NCBI RefSeq assembly: GCF_963678635.1
Contig: NC_087063.1
Coordinates: 40,374,759-40,438,758 of the forward strand
From: Symsagittifera roscoffensis
Taxonomy: Eukaryota; Xenacoelomorpha; Acoela; Convolutidae
Reading direction: 5' to 3'
DNA length: 64,000 bases
The translations under genes were made by a program, and so were the position numbers. The notes under the pieces were generated by a model. It did no database searches, was not told the DNA's origin, and was given only the letters and a program-made list of their open reading frames with translations. This document shows positions 19,461 through 28,898 of this stretch, in pieces. Position 1 is the stretch's first letter; the number at the start of each line of letters is the position of its first letter.

Positions 19461-22066
19461 AATTATTAATTTTTCTCCAACTCCTTTTTCTAGTAACCTC
19501 AAATCAAAACATAAACCCTTCCCCTCGTACAGGACCACAAGATTTATTAGTAACACATTACGATTGCGAAGAAAATGAACAAAAAACACTTCACAAATAT
19601 GCAATAAATCAAGTATCACAATGTGAAACAGAACCACAAGCTATAGAAACCACAGATGTAATAGCAACACTCTATTCAAAAGCCCGAGCAACAACAGTTA
19701 CAGGTTATAAATTCACAGCAACATTTTCCGAAAAGAAAGTACATTGTTCACAAGTCTCGAACGGAAACAAAAACCGACTTGACCATGAATCATTCTATCA
19801 AAGTAATATAGAACGTCTTTTACATCTCAATCCCGACGATTGTAAAAATGAATTACTTAGACTAAACATCACACAGAATAAAAACTCCCAAAGAAAATTA
19901 GTTAACTTTCAAGTTTTTTCAGACTCTGTACACCAATCACAACTTGAAAGACACCAAGGACATATAAAACTAGACGAAAAGTACCCGTATAACGGCGCAC
20001 ACGGACGATTAACCTATGACCTACATGATAAACATTGGATACCACACATTGGTATAAATAACCCATCAAACTGCAAAGCAGACACGAAAAATAAAGGATA
20101 CCAAGAAATAATGTTTTTCGATTGGAAAATACAACTCGAAAAAATACAACTCACACGAGATTTATCTGATAGTACAATGATCTATCAAGGAATCCGACTA
20201 CCTTGTAAAAATGATCAAGGATATTGCGACCCTACAACAAGAACACAAGCAACAATTGTTTGGTTCCCCGAAGATACATGTACAACATTTCAAGTAGCAA
20301 AAATACACGCTCGTATGATAAAATTTCACGAAAAATATTTTATACAATCAATTCCATATGAACAAGTCCATCCATCACGCAAACTAAGTTCCGATTTTAG
20401 AAACATAGACAATATAGAAAATAAATTGACACGTTTTCAAATATATCAAGAAACAGAACTTGCATGTAAATACAGGAACCCACTTCACAGAACACAATAC
20501 TCTGAAATATTAGTTGAATACGAAAAAGGATTCGACATGACCACTGGAAAAGTAAAAATCGACCCATATGCCACAGGTCATCCTCTAAGAGAAGGAACAT
20601 CCTATATACCAGTTAATTTTGAAAAAAGCAACGGACAACCTGGTGGACATCTAAAACCTTATGACACCAGAAGCACACGCTTACAAGAATTATCACTAAT
20701 GAATACTACATATTTCGGTAATATCCACTATGATATTCATTTGGATATGAAACTAGACTATACAATTAGCCGCATTTTTCAAGAAATGTCACTCTCCGAA
20801 TTAGAAACACTACACCAACTATGCGAATTAGAACGAACACAAATATTACAATCACTTGCACTAGCAGTATTAAAAATACCCTATGCAGGATACTTATTAT
20901 CTGGAAATAGATCAAATTTTTTAGACTATGAAGGAAACATCTTATGGTTTTATACTTGTACCAAAAAAGTATCACCACTATACGTTTTTGAAGATAAACG
21001 ATGTTATAAAAGAATCCCTATCTTTTATAAGAATAAAGTACATTTCGTGGATACACTTTCACGAAGAACCTATTTCTGGGATACCGCAGTCCCATGTGGA
21101 TCAGAAAATAGCCACAATGTAGTACAACTAAACCCTGATGAAAATAAATATTATCTTCTCACTCCATATCCCACATTAATGCAATCACTCAAAAAATTTT
21201 CACCAGAAAGCATTCGCGCTATCGCTCGAAACCCAAATATAGACTTACAATCAATAGGAATTTATTCAAAATCAGATATTCAACATCACATTAGAACACA
21301 ACAATTCCAAGAATTATTAACACAAATGGACACTATACAAAGACAATCAATAGACCAAAATTTACGCAAACTTGCAGAAACCGCAGGATTTGCCGATATC
21401 TACACGCAAGACTATAGCGGATATTTTAAAGACATTAAAGATTATATATATCTAAACGGTGAAAAATACCGTCCCCAAGATATATCACCAATCAACATTT
21501 TTAGCTTTGTTACACTCAAAAATGAGATCCTAGATTTTCTAGGATGGCCCTACTACATCTTAGAAAAATTGACTATTTTATACGCAATGTTTAACTTTAT
21601 TGGATTTCTTTTCTCTTTTTTAAAAGGAATCTACAACACATGTGCTATACACACACAAGTAAACAGACAAGCAAGCGTAGCACGCATACTCTTTGCAGGA
21701 TTTTTTGGAATTTTTTCGACATCTATAAACAAAATTCTTTTAGACGCACAAATAAAAGAATATAACACAAAAATAACAACACGACAAAATACATACGACG
21801 AAGAACATAACAATGTCGACACACAGCCAACGGCACCACAATTACCACCCCTACCAAATAACCATCCACTATCCCTAGTCCCACGAAATTTTCGAAATTT
21901 AGCAATCACACATAATCCAAATTTTCGACTCAATACATCACAAAGTCCCGTCCAACATATAATGACACACCAGTCACAAGATGATAATACTTATGAACAA
22001 ATTATTGAACAGCCCCATACCACCGCTTTTCAATCTCAAAATAATAATTTTTTTAGCCCACGATGA
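19448..22066 (+). CDS. env: Env-like transmembrane glycoprotein, 872 aa
   Basis: It starts with a signal peptide (MYILKLLIFLQLLFLVTS), followed by a ~690-residue ectodomain with many cysteines and several N-X-S/T sites. It has a hydrophobic anchor around 708-728 (LYAMFNFIGFLFSFLKGIY) and a second hydrophobic stretch ~745-758. The ~110-residue tail carries PTAP (794-797), a PPLP, and YEQI of the YxxI sorting type. A W-x(8)-C stretch (W272) with flanking cysteines vaguely recalls gB-like glycoproteins of chuvirus-type RNA viruses found in other invertebrate LTR elements; that link is unproven. No clear furin RXKR site was seen. A possible splice acceptor CCATACTCAG ends at 19435, 12 nt before the ATG. 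Its stop overlaps the next ATG (ATGA). Confidence 0.85.
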   Translation: MYILKLLIFLQLLFLVTSNQNINPSPRTGPQDLLVTHYDCEENEQKTLHKYAINQVSQCETEPQAIETTDVIATLYSKARATTVTGYKFTATFSEKKVHCSQVSNGNKNRLDHESFYQSNIERLLHLNPDDCKNELLRLNITQNKNSQRKLVNFQVFSDSVHQSQLERHQGHIKLDEKYPYNGAHGRLTYDLHDKHWIPHIGINNPSNCKADTKNKGYQEIMFFDWKIQLEKIQLTRDLSDSTMIYQGIRLPCKNDQGYCDPTTRTQATIVWFPEDTCTTFQVAKIHARMIKFHEKYFIQSIPYEQVHPSRKLSSDFRNIDNIENKLTRFQIYQETELACKYRNPLHRTQYSEILVEYEKGFDMTTGKVKIDPYATGHPLREGTSYIPVNFEKSNGQPGGHLKPYDTRSTRLQELSLMNTTYFGNIHYDIHLDMKLDYTISRIFQEMSLSELETLHQLCELERTQILQSLALAVLKIPYAGYLLSGNRSNFLDYEGNILWFYTCTKKVSPLYVFEDKRCYKRIPIFYKNKVHFVDTLSRRTYFWDTAVPCGSENSHNVVQLNPDENKYYLLTPYPTLMQSLKKFSPESIRAIARNPNIDLQSIGIYSKSDIQHHIRTQQFQELLTQMDTIQRQSIDQNLRKLAETAGFADIYTQDYSGYFKDIKDYIYLNGEKYRPQDISPINIFSFVTLKNEILDFLGWPYYILEKLTILYAMFNFIGFLFSFLKGIYNTCAIHTQVNRQASVARILFAGFFGIFSTSINKILLDAQIKEYNTKITTRQNTYDEEHNNVDTQPTAPQLPPLPNNHPLSLVPRNFRNLAITHNPNFRLNTSQSPVQHIMTHQSQDDNTYEQIIEQPHTTAFQSQNNNFFSPR

Positions 22067-23037
22067 GCCGCCAACTTGGATCACTACACCGATCAAATTC
22101 CCATCCAACCAATCTTACCTCTCCAATCCCAATCATACCACTTTTTGCTTTTCCGCCACCCGATTTTCCATCTAGCAATGTAACATCAGGCATGAATTCC
22201 GACACTAATTCACACATCTCAGTTTTATATTCCATCTCACAACTCAATAACCCGAATATTGAAACCCCCGATGAATTTGCCGACTCAGAACCATCCCCAT
22301 CCAATAATTTTCATAACCCTTCTAATTTTTCTCAACCTCCTTTTCAACCCATATTGTCCAATAACCCTGACCCAATCACTCCGACACCCTCTTATGCTTC
22401 CCAAGTTACCCCAACCTACTCCTCATACCATTCTGACCAATCATCTCATTCTCCAGACACCCCCCGAATCTCCCCAGAGCTAGATAATTTTATTACCCTC
22501 CAACAGCAACCCTACCACCTTAACACCCCGACCATAAACCAAATCTCCTCCACTACAAATTCATCCAATCCCCCTACACCCTCTTCAAATTATACTGAAT
22601 CATTAACACCATCATCCACATCCACTATATCTTCACTCAACACTAATAGAGCTTACCGCACTTTTAAAAGAAAATTCCCCAACCATCCTTTCCCAGCAAA
22701 ACCAGGAACAGCCCGTGAATACATCAACCACCCCCAGCATACTAACACTAAAGAATTTTTAGCTATCACCTTACCCTCGTTTCCACAATACACCTTAAAC
22801 ACCCCTCACGACGCTAACGAAACACGCAACTTTGTAGATGAATACGTTTTAATGCCCACTCTCTCTTGGACCTCATACTATCATTTCACTAACCCTCTTT
22901 GCTTACCTTTATCCAGCACTTCCATCGATATAGAACGAAACAAGGACATGCTATATCAACTCACTACACCACTAACCGCTAGACAGTTTACTTACGTTGG
23001 ATATAAAAAAATCACTAAAAATACACACTGCACCTAG
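22063..23037 (+). CDS. 324-aa Ser/Pro/Thr/Asn-rich ORF downstream of env
   Basis: It begins at an ATG inside the Env stop (ATGA, 22063-22066), implying coupled translation. Residues 1 to ~200 are low-complexity and disorder-prone (Pro, Ser, Thr, Asn). Residues ~205-310 look folded, with aromatic and charged residues (FKRKFPNHPFPAKPG, WTSYYHFTNP). It ends shortly after an A7 run, and the next ORF continues in the +1 frame. It resembles the ATG-less ORF upstream of env in composition, though I see no clear homology. The function is unknown. Confidence 0.75.
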   Translation: MSRQLGSLHRSNSHPTNLTSPIPIIPLFAFPPPDFPSSNVTSGMNSDTNSHISVLYSISQLNNPNIETPDEFADSEPSPSNNFHNPSNFSQPPFQPILSNNPDPITPTPSYASQVTPTYSSYHSDQSSHSPDTPRISPELDNFITLQQQPYHLNTPTINQISSTTNSSNPPTPSSNYTESLTPSSTSTISSLNTNRAYRTFKRKFPNHPFPAKPGTAREYINHPQHTNTKEFLAITLPSFPQYTLNTPHDANETRNFVDEYVLMPTLSWTSYYHFTNPLCLPLSSTSIDIERNKDMLYQLTTPLTARQFTYVGYKKITKNTHCT

Positions 23038-23863
23038 AGCTAATGAATATACACTAGAATACTACGATCACAACATCATTAGAGCTAACCAAGATCAATT
23101 CTTAGACGACGATCGCTTCGCTAATCCACAAATCACCGAGAAATTTTTCATCAAGACACCATATACATTCACACTAAACATCTTCGACCGAAAGTTTGAT
23201 CACATAATTTCAGAAGCACTAACAGACACACAAGCATACGAAAGTTTTAAAGAACGCTTCCAAATATTTTCACTAACCTTTCATTTCCTTGCACCACACG
23301 AAAGAGATTTACACTGCTCACACGATATTATGTTGCGCACTAAACAAACACATACATACAGTTACTATCGTTTCATCCAAAATCACTTTGACCTCCACAC
23401 ACCCTCTAGACAACCACACCATCGTTTCCAATTCATCAATTCAAAATACACTTCACCATATTTCCTAAATTTCACATATTGTATTAAAGACACTAACCTC
23501 CATGGTATTCTTCGTAATTATGACCCCATAACCCAAATGTACATTTTCTGCCCCATCACCAAGACCTTCAACGCCGAAGAATCCCGACCCTTCCTTATCC
23601 CGCACGAGTTCCTACAACCTATAGAAATCCCAATTTTAGAATTCATCCACAACACTAAATTTAACCACAAATTATATAACTTAATCCAAAACACACCTTA
23701 TGAGTTTGCAGTAGGCACTGAAGAACTAACCACTATTAAGGCACTTCAATTGCTTTGGCCACTGCTTCAAACTAAAAATATCATCCGCATCTTAGCTAAA
23801 CTACTAACAACTTCAGAACTAATTCACGACATCTTCCCCCACGGTTTTTTCCCCGACGACTAA
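22997..23863 (+). CDS. 288-codon ORF in the +1 frame, no ATG at its start
   Basis: The open frame overlaps the end of the 324-aa ORF; its first in-frame codons include TTG but no ATG, and the first internal ATG is over 300 nt in. The product looks globular: many His, Phe, Tyr and Leu, motifs like FFIKTPYTFTLNIFDRKF, and no membrane segment. The A7 run at about 22,005 bases into the element's 3' half (TATAAAAAAATCAC, near 23004-23010) lies in the overlap, so a +1 ribosomal shift or a one-base length error there would connect the two ORFs. It is otherwise open to its stop. No family is recognised. Confidence 0.65.
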   Translation: MDIKKSLKIHTAPRANEYTLEYYDHNIIRANQDQFLDDDRFANPQITEKFFIKTPYTFTLNIFDRKFDHIISEALTDTQAYESFKERFQIFSLTFHFLAPHERDLHCSHDIMLRTKQTHTYSYYRFIQNHFDLHTPSRQPHHRFQFINSKYTSPYFLNFTYCIKDTNLHGILRNYDPITQMYIFCPITKTFNAEESRPFLIPHEFLQPIEIPILEFIHNTKFNHKLYNLIQNTPYEFAVGTEELTTIKALQLLWPLLQTKNIIRILAKLLTTSELIHDIFPHGFFPDD

Positions 23864-23866
23864 CAG

Positions 23867-23944
23867 GTAAGTATGAATTAAGTAAATATTACTAATTAAT
23901 TACAGTATTAAAAACTCACCATTCTTTATTCATGTTTTCTTTAG
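23867..23944 (+). other. Intron-like sequence directly after the last ORF
   Basis: ACAG|GTAAGTATG (donor at 23867) lies three bases after the TAA stop. ATTACTAATTAATT resembles a branch-point region, and GTTTTCTTTAG ends at 23944. All parts of a 78-nt GT-AG intron are present. Being so near the stop, it would not be expected to trigger decay of the mRNA. A retroelement keeping an intron implies that its genomic RNA escapes splicing. The donor or acceptor might instead pair with distant sites. Confidence 0.55.
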
Positions 23945-25423
23945 ATTTTTAGCCTTCATCCTAGATCATCTGAAAAATTCACAAAAGAAAAATAAAAAAT
24001 AGCAAACTTCTTCAAAACTGTTTAAGACCCTATTAAACTTTTGCACCAACAATTAAATAAATATAATACCAATGCAGTAAATTAATTTATAAAATTTTCC
24101 CCCAAAAGCAGTAAATCTACATATGATGAAAATTTGTATCTTAAAATTCCCCCATAACTAGCAGTAAATTTCTAAATTCTATGTAGTAAATTAAATAAAT
24201 GCAAATGCAGTACTAACCTTTTGATATTTTCATTCATTCGCACAGAAATTCTATCCACACTCGCACAGCTCGCCCACGAAGAATTGTTTAAAATAATGAA
24301 TTTCAGTTTCAAGTTTTCACACTCAACAACTCTAACATACAATAACATGTTTCAAACTTTCCTTTAACCCGGTTGGAAAGGAATCATATACTAAACAAAA
24401 CTAACCAACGCAGCTTACTAAATACCACAAATCATAGAATAACAGCATGACTAAGAAAAGGAAACCAACGGTACCCAAACCGGATTAACCCAGTTTAAAA
24501 CTGGATAATTTATTCTTTTGAAGACTATTACAAAGTCTTAGAAAGAAATAATAAAACACAAAAAAGTCGAAAGACAAACCCATACCACAAACAATTTGCT
24601 TTTTGGAAAAAGTACATAACCAACAAGACATAAGTAAAACCACAACAAATCCAACATAAAACGTTGTCACATAACAGGACCCCTCACAAACACCGCATGA
24701 AATCATACTCCCACTCCTGGCCTAACCCACCAGGAAAGGACGTCCTGAGCATGCTCTATAGCCGGCCTAACCCACCGCGCTACATCCACGCTTTGTGACC
24801 ACACCTTTATTTTTAATAAGAGCTACTCAAGGGTGAGTAACTCTTCAAAATAACCGAACTAAAACAAAAAGCTTTTGTGAAAACAACTAACTAAAATCAT
24901 TATTAAAAAATATTAAACTAATAAAAGTTTTATTAAATGTAAAATCACATGATGCAATATATAAATCAGAATACAACACCAAGGACGAACATCAAAAGAC
25001 AAAACGACCCCACTACACTCGAGAGAGAATGACCAACTACAATCGATATGCCGCTCACAATCACAACTCAAAGGATTTAGAGTACGACTTGACTTCGCAG
25101 AAAAGGACTTCATTGAACTAGACCAATGACCACCTCGATGTTCAAGTATACGTACAGATCCGAGTAACCAGGCATCCCCTCCACGCACAATCTCCACGCC
25201 ATTCCCAAGCTAGATCAGACACAAAAGAAGTTCTCCCCGAAGAACAGAAAAACCTGACATAGCCAACCATTCTGGAATCAGAATTGACTTTGTTGCAGAG
25301 ACTCAGTCGTTGTCACAAGAAGAAGCGAAAGAAAATTATGATGTTCGCCAAATACCAACGTCCATCATCCACCCTTGAATTACAGAAGAACTGTTCTAAA
25401 AAACTCTGTAAAACCCGGATGGG
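23945..25423 (+). promoter_or_regulatory. 3' untranslated region and weak polypurine tract
   Basis: No long ORF continues here. GCAGTAAAT recurs several times between 24070 and 24220. TCCTGG-CCTAACCCA-CCAGGA (about 24715-24735) forms a hairpin, and CCGGCCTAACCCACC repeats its loop near 24762. The stretch before the 3' LTR (CCCGGATGGG) is a poor polypurine tract. RNA export or packaging elements would be plausible here but are not identifiable. Confidence 0.5.
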
Positions 25424-25831
25424 TGGAACCTGATCTAAACTATATTTTATGATTGGATAAATTAAATGTTTTACCAATGTAAAGTATTTAATATTAACCA
25501 ATCATGATCCATCTAACTAACAACCCACTTATTTGTAAGTGCTGAAGTTACTTGTAATTTCAGCACCAGAGAGATTTGAATTTAACTTAGAAATTAGTTG
25601 GACTCTCCCGAGCACTTCAGCAGCCGCAATAAACCAGTATACCCTAGATCTATTGAGCCTAGCAGAGACTAGTTAAACAACCTGAGACTAGATAGTATAA
25701 GAGTAAGATTAGGATCGGTATTAGACTAAGAAGTTGCACGAATCTATCCGGCCGAAAATAAGATAGCGTGACGAGCAGACGGTGTACCCTATCCGAAATT
25801 ACTCTATGAGTTACACTTCGGTCATAACTCA
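25424..25831 (+). repeat. 3' LTR of the large element
   Basis: Identical to the 5' LTR on direct reading. AATAAA is at 25628-25633. It is followed by the CACG target duplicate at 25832-25835, then sequence leading to the PLA2 gene. Confidence 0.95.
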
Positions 25832-25835
25832 CACG

Positions 25836-25990
25836 GACTTGGAACGGAGTAAATTATGTCTCAGCGAACTTAATACGACACATTCGATTAAGGTCAACAA
25901 AAACGTCTACAGCGAACAGTTTTGGCTCGCATTACGAGAGACGACAACGTTCGGCTTCAACGTTCGATACATAAATCGACATCAACACAG
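25836..25990 (+). other. Candidate 5' UTR exon of the PLA2 gene
   Basis: The sequence after the LTR is less AT-rich and ends in CAACACAG|GTAAAAAT, a good splice donor at 25991. An acceptor TTTTCTACAG ends at 26346, 17 nt before the PLA2 start codon, giving a 356-nt intron in the 5' UTR. A short upstream ORF (ATG at 26347) would remain. The exon's 5' end is unknown; it may be the CACG junction, the LTR itself, or sequence beyond the 18.85-kb element. Confidence 0.5.
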
Positions 25991-26363
25991 GTAAAAATCC
26001 GTTTTTTTTGTCGGAATACAAAGTATGCTTAATCAATAGACCTATTCAATTAGACGATACCGTGTTTTCGAGAACAATTTTTATCAAATTACCAATTTGG
26101 TATTTAACTTGTCTTGGTTCATTTTCTTTATAAAAAGCTAGAACACAACTAGCTGAAAACGATGCTTTGTACGGACTTTTATAATATTAAAGCACAAATT
26201 TTAGCTTGAGATTCGACCATATCTTTATTTTCAAATATACCGTAGACACGTAATCGCTGTTTGAGTTTTTCTTTTCATTGTGCCTTCGTTTTTTAGTATT
26301 TAATTAACATTTACGAAAATAAGTATTATCAAAAGCTTTTCTACAGATGCGTTCAAACTAGCC

Positions 26364-26502
26364 ATGCATTTTCACCTTACCCATTCAAATTTGGTGGTGA
26401 TTTTGACATTGACGACCAGCGTTCTGTTCGAAGCTGGCCAAAGCCGTATGTATTTGAAAAACGAACGAGACCTGCTGCTGCCGGAAAAACGAGATTCTGA
26501 TT
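26364..26502 (+). CDS. Secreted phospholipase A2, group XII-like: coding exon 1
   Basis: The ATG opens 46 codons: a signal peptide with hydrophobic core LVVILTLTTSVLF, then a short propeptide-like stretch ending LPEKR (dibasic). The exon stops at T26502 before a consensus donor GTGAGT (26503-26508), leaving one base of a codon. Without splicing the frame hits TAG two codons later. The exon at 31931 supplies exactly the two missing bases. The combined product is about 191 residues, against roughly 189 for the vertebrate group XIIA enzyme. Evidence is splice grammar, phase and a signal peptide ahead of a domain that needs one. Confidence 0.75.
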
Positions 26503-27242
26503 GTGAGTAGATATTGAATTAATTGTTCATGCTCATAGCATTATATATCCAAAAAAAATAGAAAAATGTGCTAAGCGGTCAAAATTCAAACCAACATTTT
26601 TACACACTCGAGCAGGTCAAGAGTTAGAATTTCGATCGACTTTATTCACTAATTATGTGAGTTCAATCAAAATGTACGAAAATTGGCTAAACATTATGCC
26701 TGTACAATCGTTTCGGTCTAAACATCTCAACCCGGGGAATGGTCCGAAGGGTGATCTCCCAGGCACTTAACATAAACATAATAAATCAGGCTCTACCTCG
26801 TTTTGTCAGGGCGCCGTTATCTTTGTTCGGATAAATCAAATTTGCATTTTTTTTATTTATCAGTTTTCGCTGATTAAATCGTTCCTCATATTAAAGCTTC
26901 CTGATATCTTATCACGAATGCATAAAAACATTATATCAGCACCTCTCAGCATCAAGAACAGTGTAGACTGAGACAAAAAACTGTTGGATGCTTTCGCTTC
27001 ATCTACATCTGTTTTCTAAGTTTTTTGTTTATTGTTTATAATCAATAAGTTTGATGAATCGGGTCATATTTTTTGAATAGCTTGGCACCATTTCAGTTAC
27101 CATTTCACCTTGGCCCCATTTCAGTTAGTTTTCAGAGTTTTTTGAGAATTAAATTAACAGTGTTTGTTTTTTTCGGCCTACTGTGCAAGAAATTTTAAGA
27201 TTTTAAACTTTGAAAATTTGGAAATATTGAATTGAAATTTCA

Positions 27243-27775
27243 AACAAGACTGCTCGTATCAGGACTTCCTTTTAAGGTTTATGGAGCAGCAATAATAACA
27301 TAAAAAAATTAAATGAAATAAAAAAAATGAAAACTTTTTTTTTTTAATTTGAAATTTTTTAATGAAAATCATCCCCCCACACGCCAAATAAAGCACAAAA
27401 AGATAGATTTCGTTGCTTGTAACAAATCAATTATGGCAAATAAGCTTCGTTCAACCAATTTGGAACGATTTATAAGAAGGATTAAATCTCGGCTTACGCG
27501 TTAATAGCGCGAATTATATCGCGCGTTAATTGTCCCAAATTGGTCAAAATGGCCAAAATGGCAATCTTTAAACTCTCATAACTTTACGAAAAATGATCAC
27601 GGGTGAAATATTTTTTCAAATTTAAGCTCAAGACAACAATACCTTTTGAATGATATAAAAAAATTCCGTCAAAATTGGCTAGTTAAAAAGTCGAAATTTG
27701 TCTGAAGAAAAAAAAAACCCACCCCGAGCACAAATATTCCGTTACTTTCGTATCGAAAGTCGGAACAAAAAGTCT
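27243..27775. repeat. Dispersed repeat, copy 2
   Basis: Homologous to 5641-6150 in the same orientation, sharing CTGCTCGTATCAGGAC at the start and CGAAAGTCGGA near the end, with GGAACGATTT, TTACGCGTTA and AGTCGAAATTTGTCTG between. Non-coding. Confidence 0.75.
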
Positions 27776-28021
27776 ATTAATTTTTTAATTGATGTGTTGG
27801 AAGACAAGTTTCTGTTCTTTTTGGAAAACGAAAATAACTTCTATTTTCAACAATTTGTCCTGATTTTATATTTTGCTGTTGTTTGGTGCTGTTGTTTGAA
27901 ATTTTGCTTTTACAATTTTTCAGTTCCTGAAACTGAATGAAATTAGAAGAAACACACAATTATATATTTGAGAGCTTCTCTGAAGAAAACCAAGTCACTT
28001 CCTCTATATTTTCTCAACTTA

Positions 28022-28898
28022 CCCGCATTGGAGTTCCATTAATAAAAATCGATTGTAATTGAGTTTCCTTGTCAGTGTCAATAAAAGTGAAAACAAATCG
28101 ATTATAGACAATTAAAAATGGATTATAATATTACTACTTTTCGAGGCGACAAAATCCTGCTTTCATCCATTATAATCATTTTTTCACTTTTAAGGACATT
28201 GACGTTGAAACTAAATTATAATAGATTTTTTTTCCACTTTACTGAGATGCGAACTTCAAAGCACATAAAGTCTTTGCTACGTTTTAAATTTAAGTTGGTT
28301 ACGTTGGTTACTTCAATTGAATTTTTTTCCACCTAACTTTGATATTTTGTTACTTTTTTGTATTACTCGACATTACCCCCCTAGTGTTTGCCCATTTACA
28401 ACAAACCCCCCCCCTCCCCCCCCCCCCAACGTAACGTGTTCAGGTGGGGGGTGGGTTCAGGTGGGGGTTGTTCATGTGGGGGGGGGGTTTAGTGGGGAGA
28501 GGGGAGCAAAGGGGGCAAACGTTAGGGTGATTGAAGAGGAGCAAAGGGGCAAAAGTTGGGGGGGGGGGGGGAGAGCTCAACGGAATCTTTTTGCAATTTG
28601 AGTTTAGGTTTTGAAATGCATTAGGCCAGGCCGTACACTCGCTTTGCAAAGTTTTCGCATCACTCACTTGATAAATGCTGAAATTCTTGCAAAAAAGAAT
28701 CCATTTTAAAGTGATGGATTATAATGGATTCAAAATGAATTATAATGCATTTTGTTTTGGCGAGAATAAATGGATTCAAATCCATTTTTAGTCCAATTTT
28801 GTTGTCCGAACGTAACATGGGAATCGATTATATTTACAACATCATAGGCCACGAAAATCCATTATAATCGATTTGTTTTCATTGTTCTTAAATGCGGG
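28022..28898. mobile_element. TA-target MITE, copy C (CCCGCATT termini)
   Basis: It starts CCCGCATT and ends AATGCGGG between two TA dinucleotides (28020-28021 and 28899-28900). It contains ATTATAATCGATT-type words and a G-run insert (28400-28575). Flanks match a paralogous site without the element near 30812-30870: TCTCAACTTA on one side and CCCGTAAAATTGATAGCGTT on the other. That supports precise insertion at TA. Confidence 0.8.
28400..28575. repeat. G/C homopolymer-rich segment
   Basis: A run of C's (about 28405-28428) is followed by many runs of 4-12 G's on the plus strand up to 28571. This has strong G-quadruplex potential. It lies inside the MITE at 28022-28898 and makes that copy unlike its relatives. 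Run lengths may be unreliable in the assembly. Confidence 0.7.

Larger units (their letters stand above)
6978..25831 (+). mobile_element. Complete 18.85-kb retrovirus-like Ty3-type LTR element with env and accessory ORFs
   Basis: Two direct 408-bp LTRs (6978-7385 and 25424-25831) read identically base by base in my comparison. Both start TG and end CA and are flanked by the 4-bp duplication CACG (6974-6977 and 25832-25835). In order, the interior holds a primer-binding site, a 1.25-kb leader, a basic ORF, a 2740-aa Gag-Pol, two small membrane ORFs, an ATG-less ORF, an Env-like glycoprotein, two further ORFs and a 1.56-kb 3' untranslated region. The size is two to three times that of ordinary Ty3/gypsy elements. 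Identical LTRs and a long open Gag-Pol mean insertion was very recent. Pol order (PR-RT-RH-IN with GPY/F) places it with Ty3-like elements. Clade and host range of the family cannot be fixed without a tree. Confidence 0.95.

Noticed and set aside
22053-22304. Minus-strand ORF opposite the 324-aa ORF
   Set aside because: Shadow of a Ser/Pro-rich coding frame.
25782-25994. 70-codon ORF across the LTR end
   Set aside because: No ATG at its start; spans LTR end, target duplicate and candidate UTR exon.
28317-28601. 94-aa Gly/Pro-rich ORF
   Set aside because: Translation of G and C homopolymers inside a MITE.
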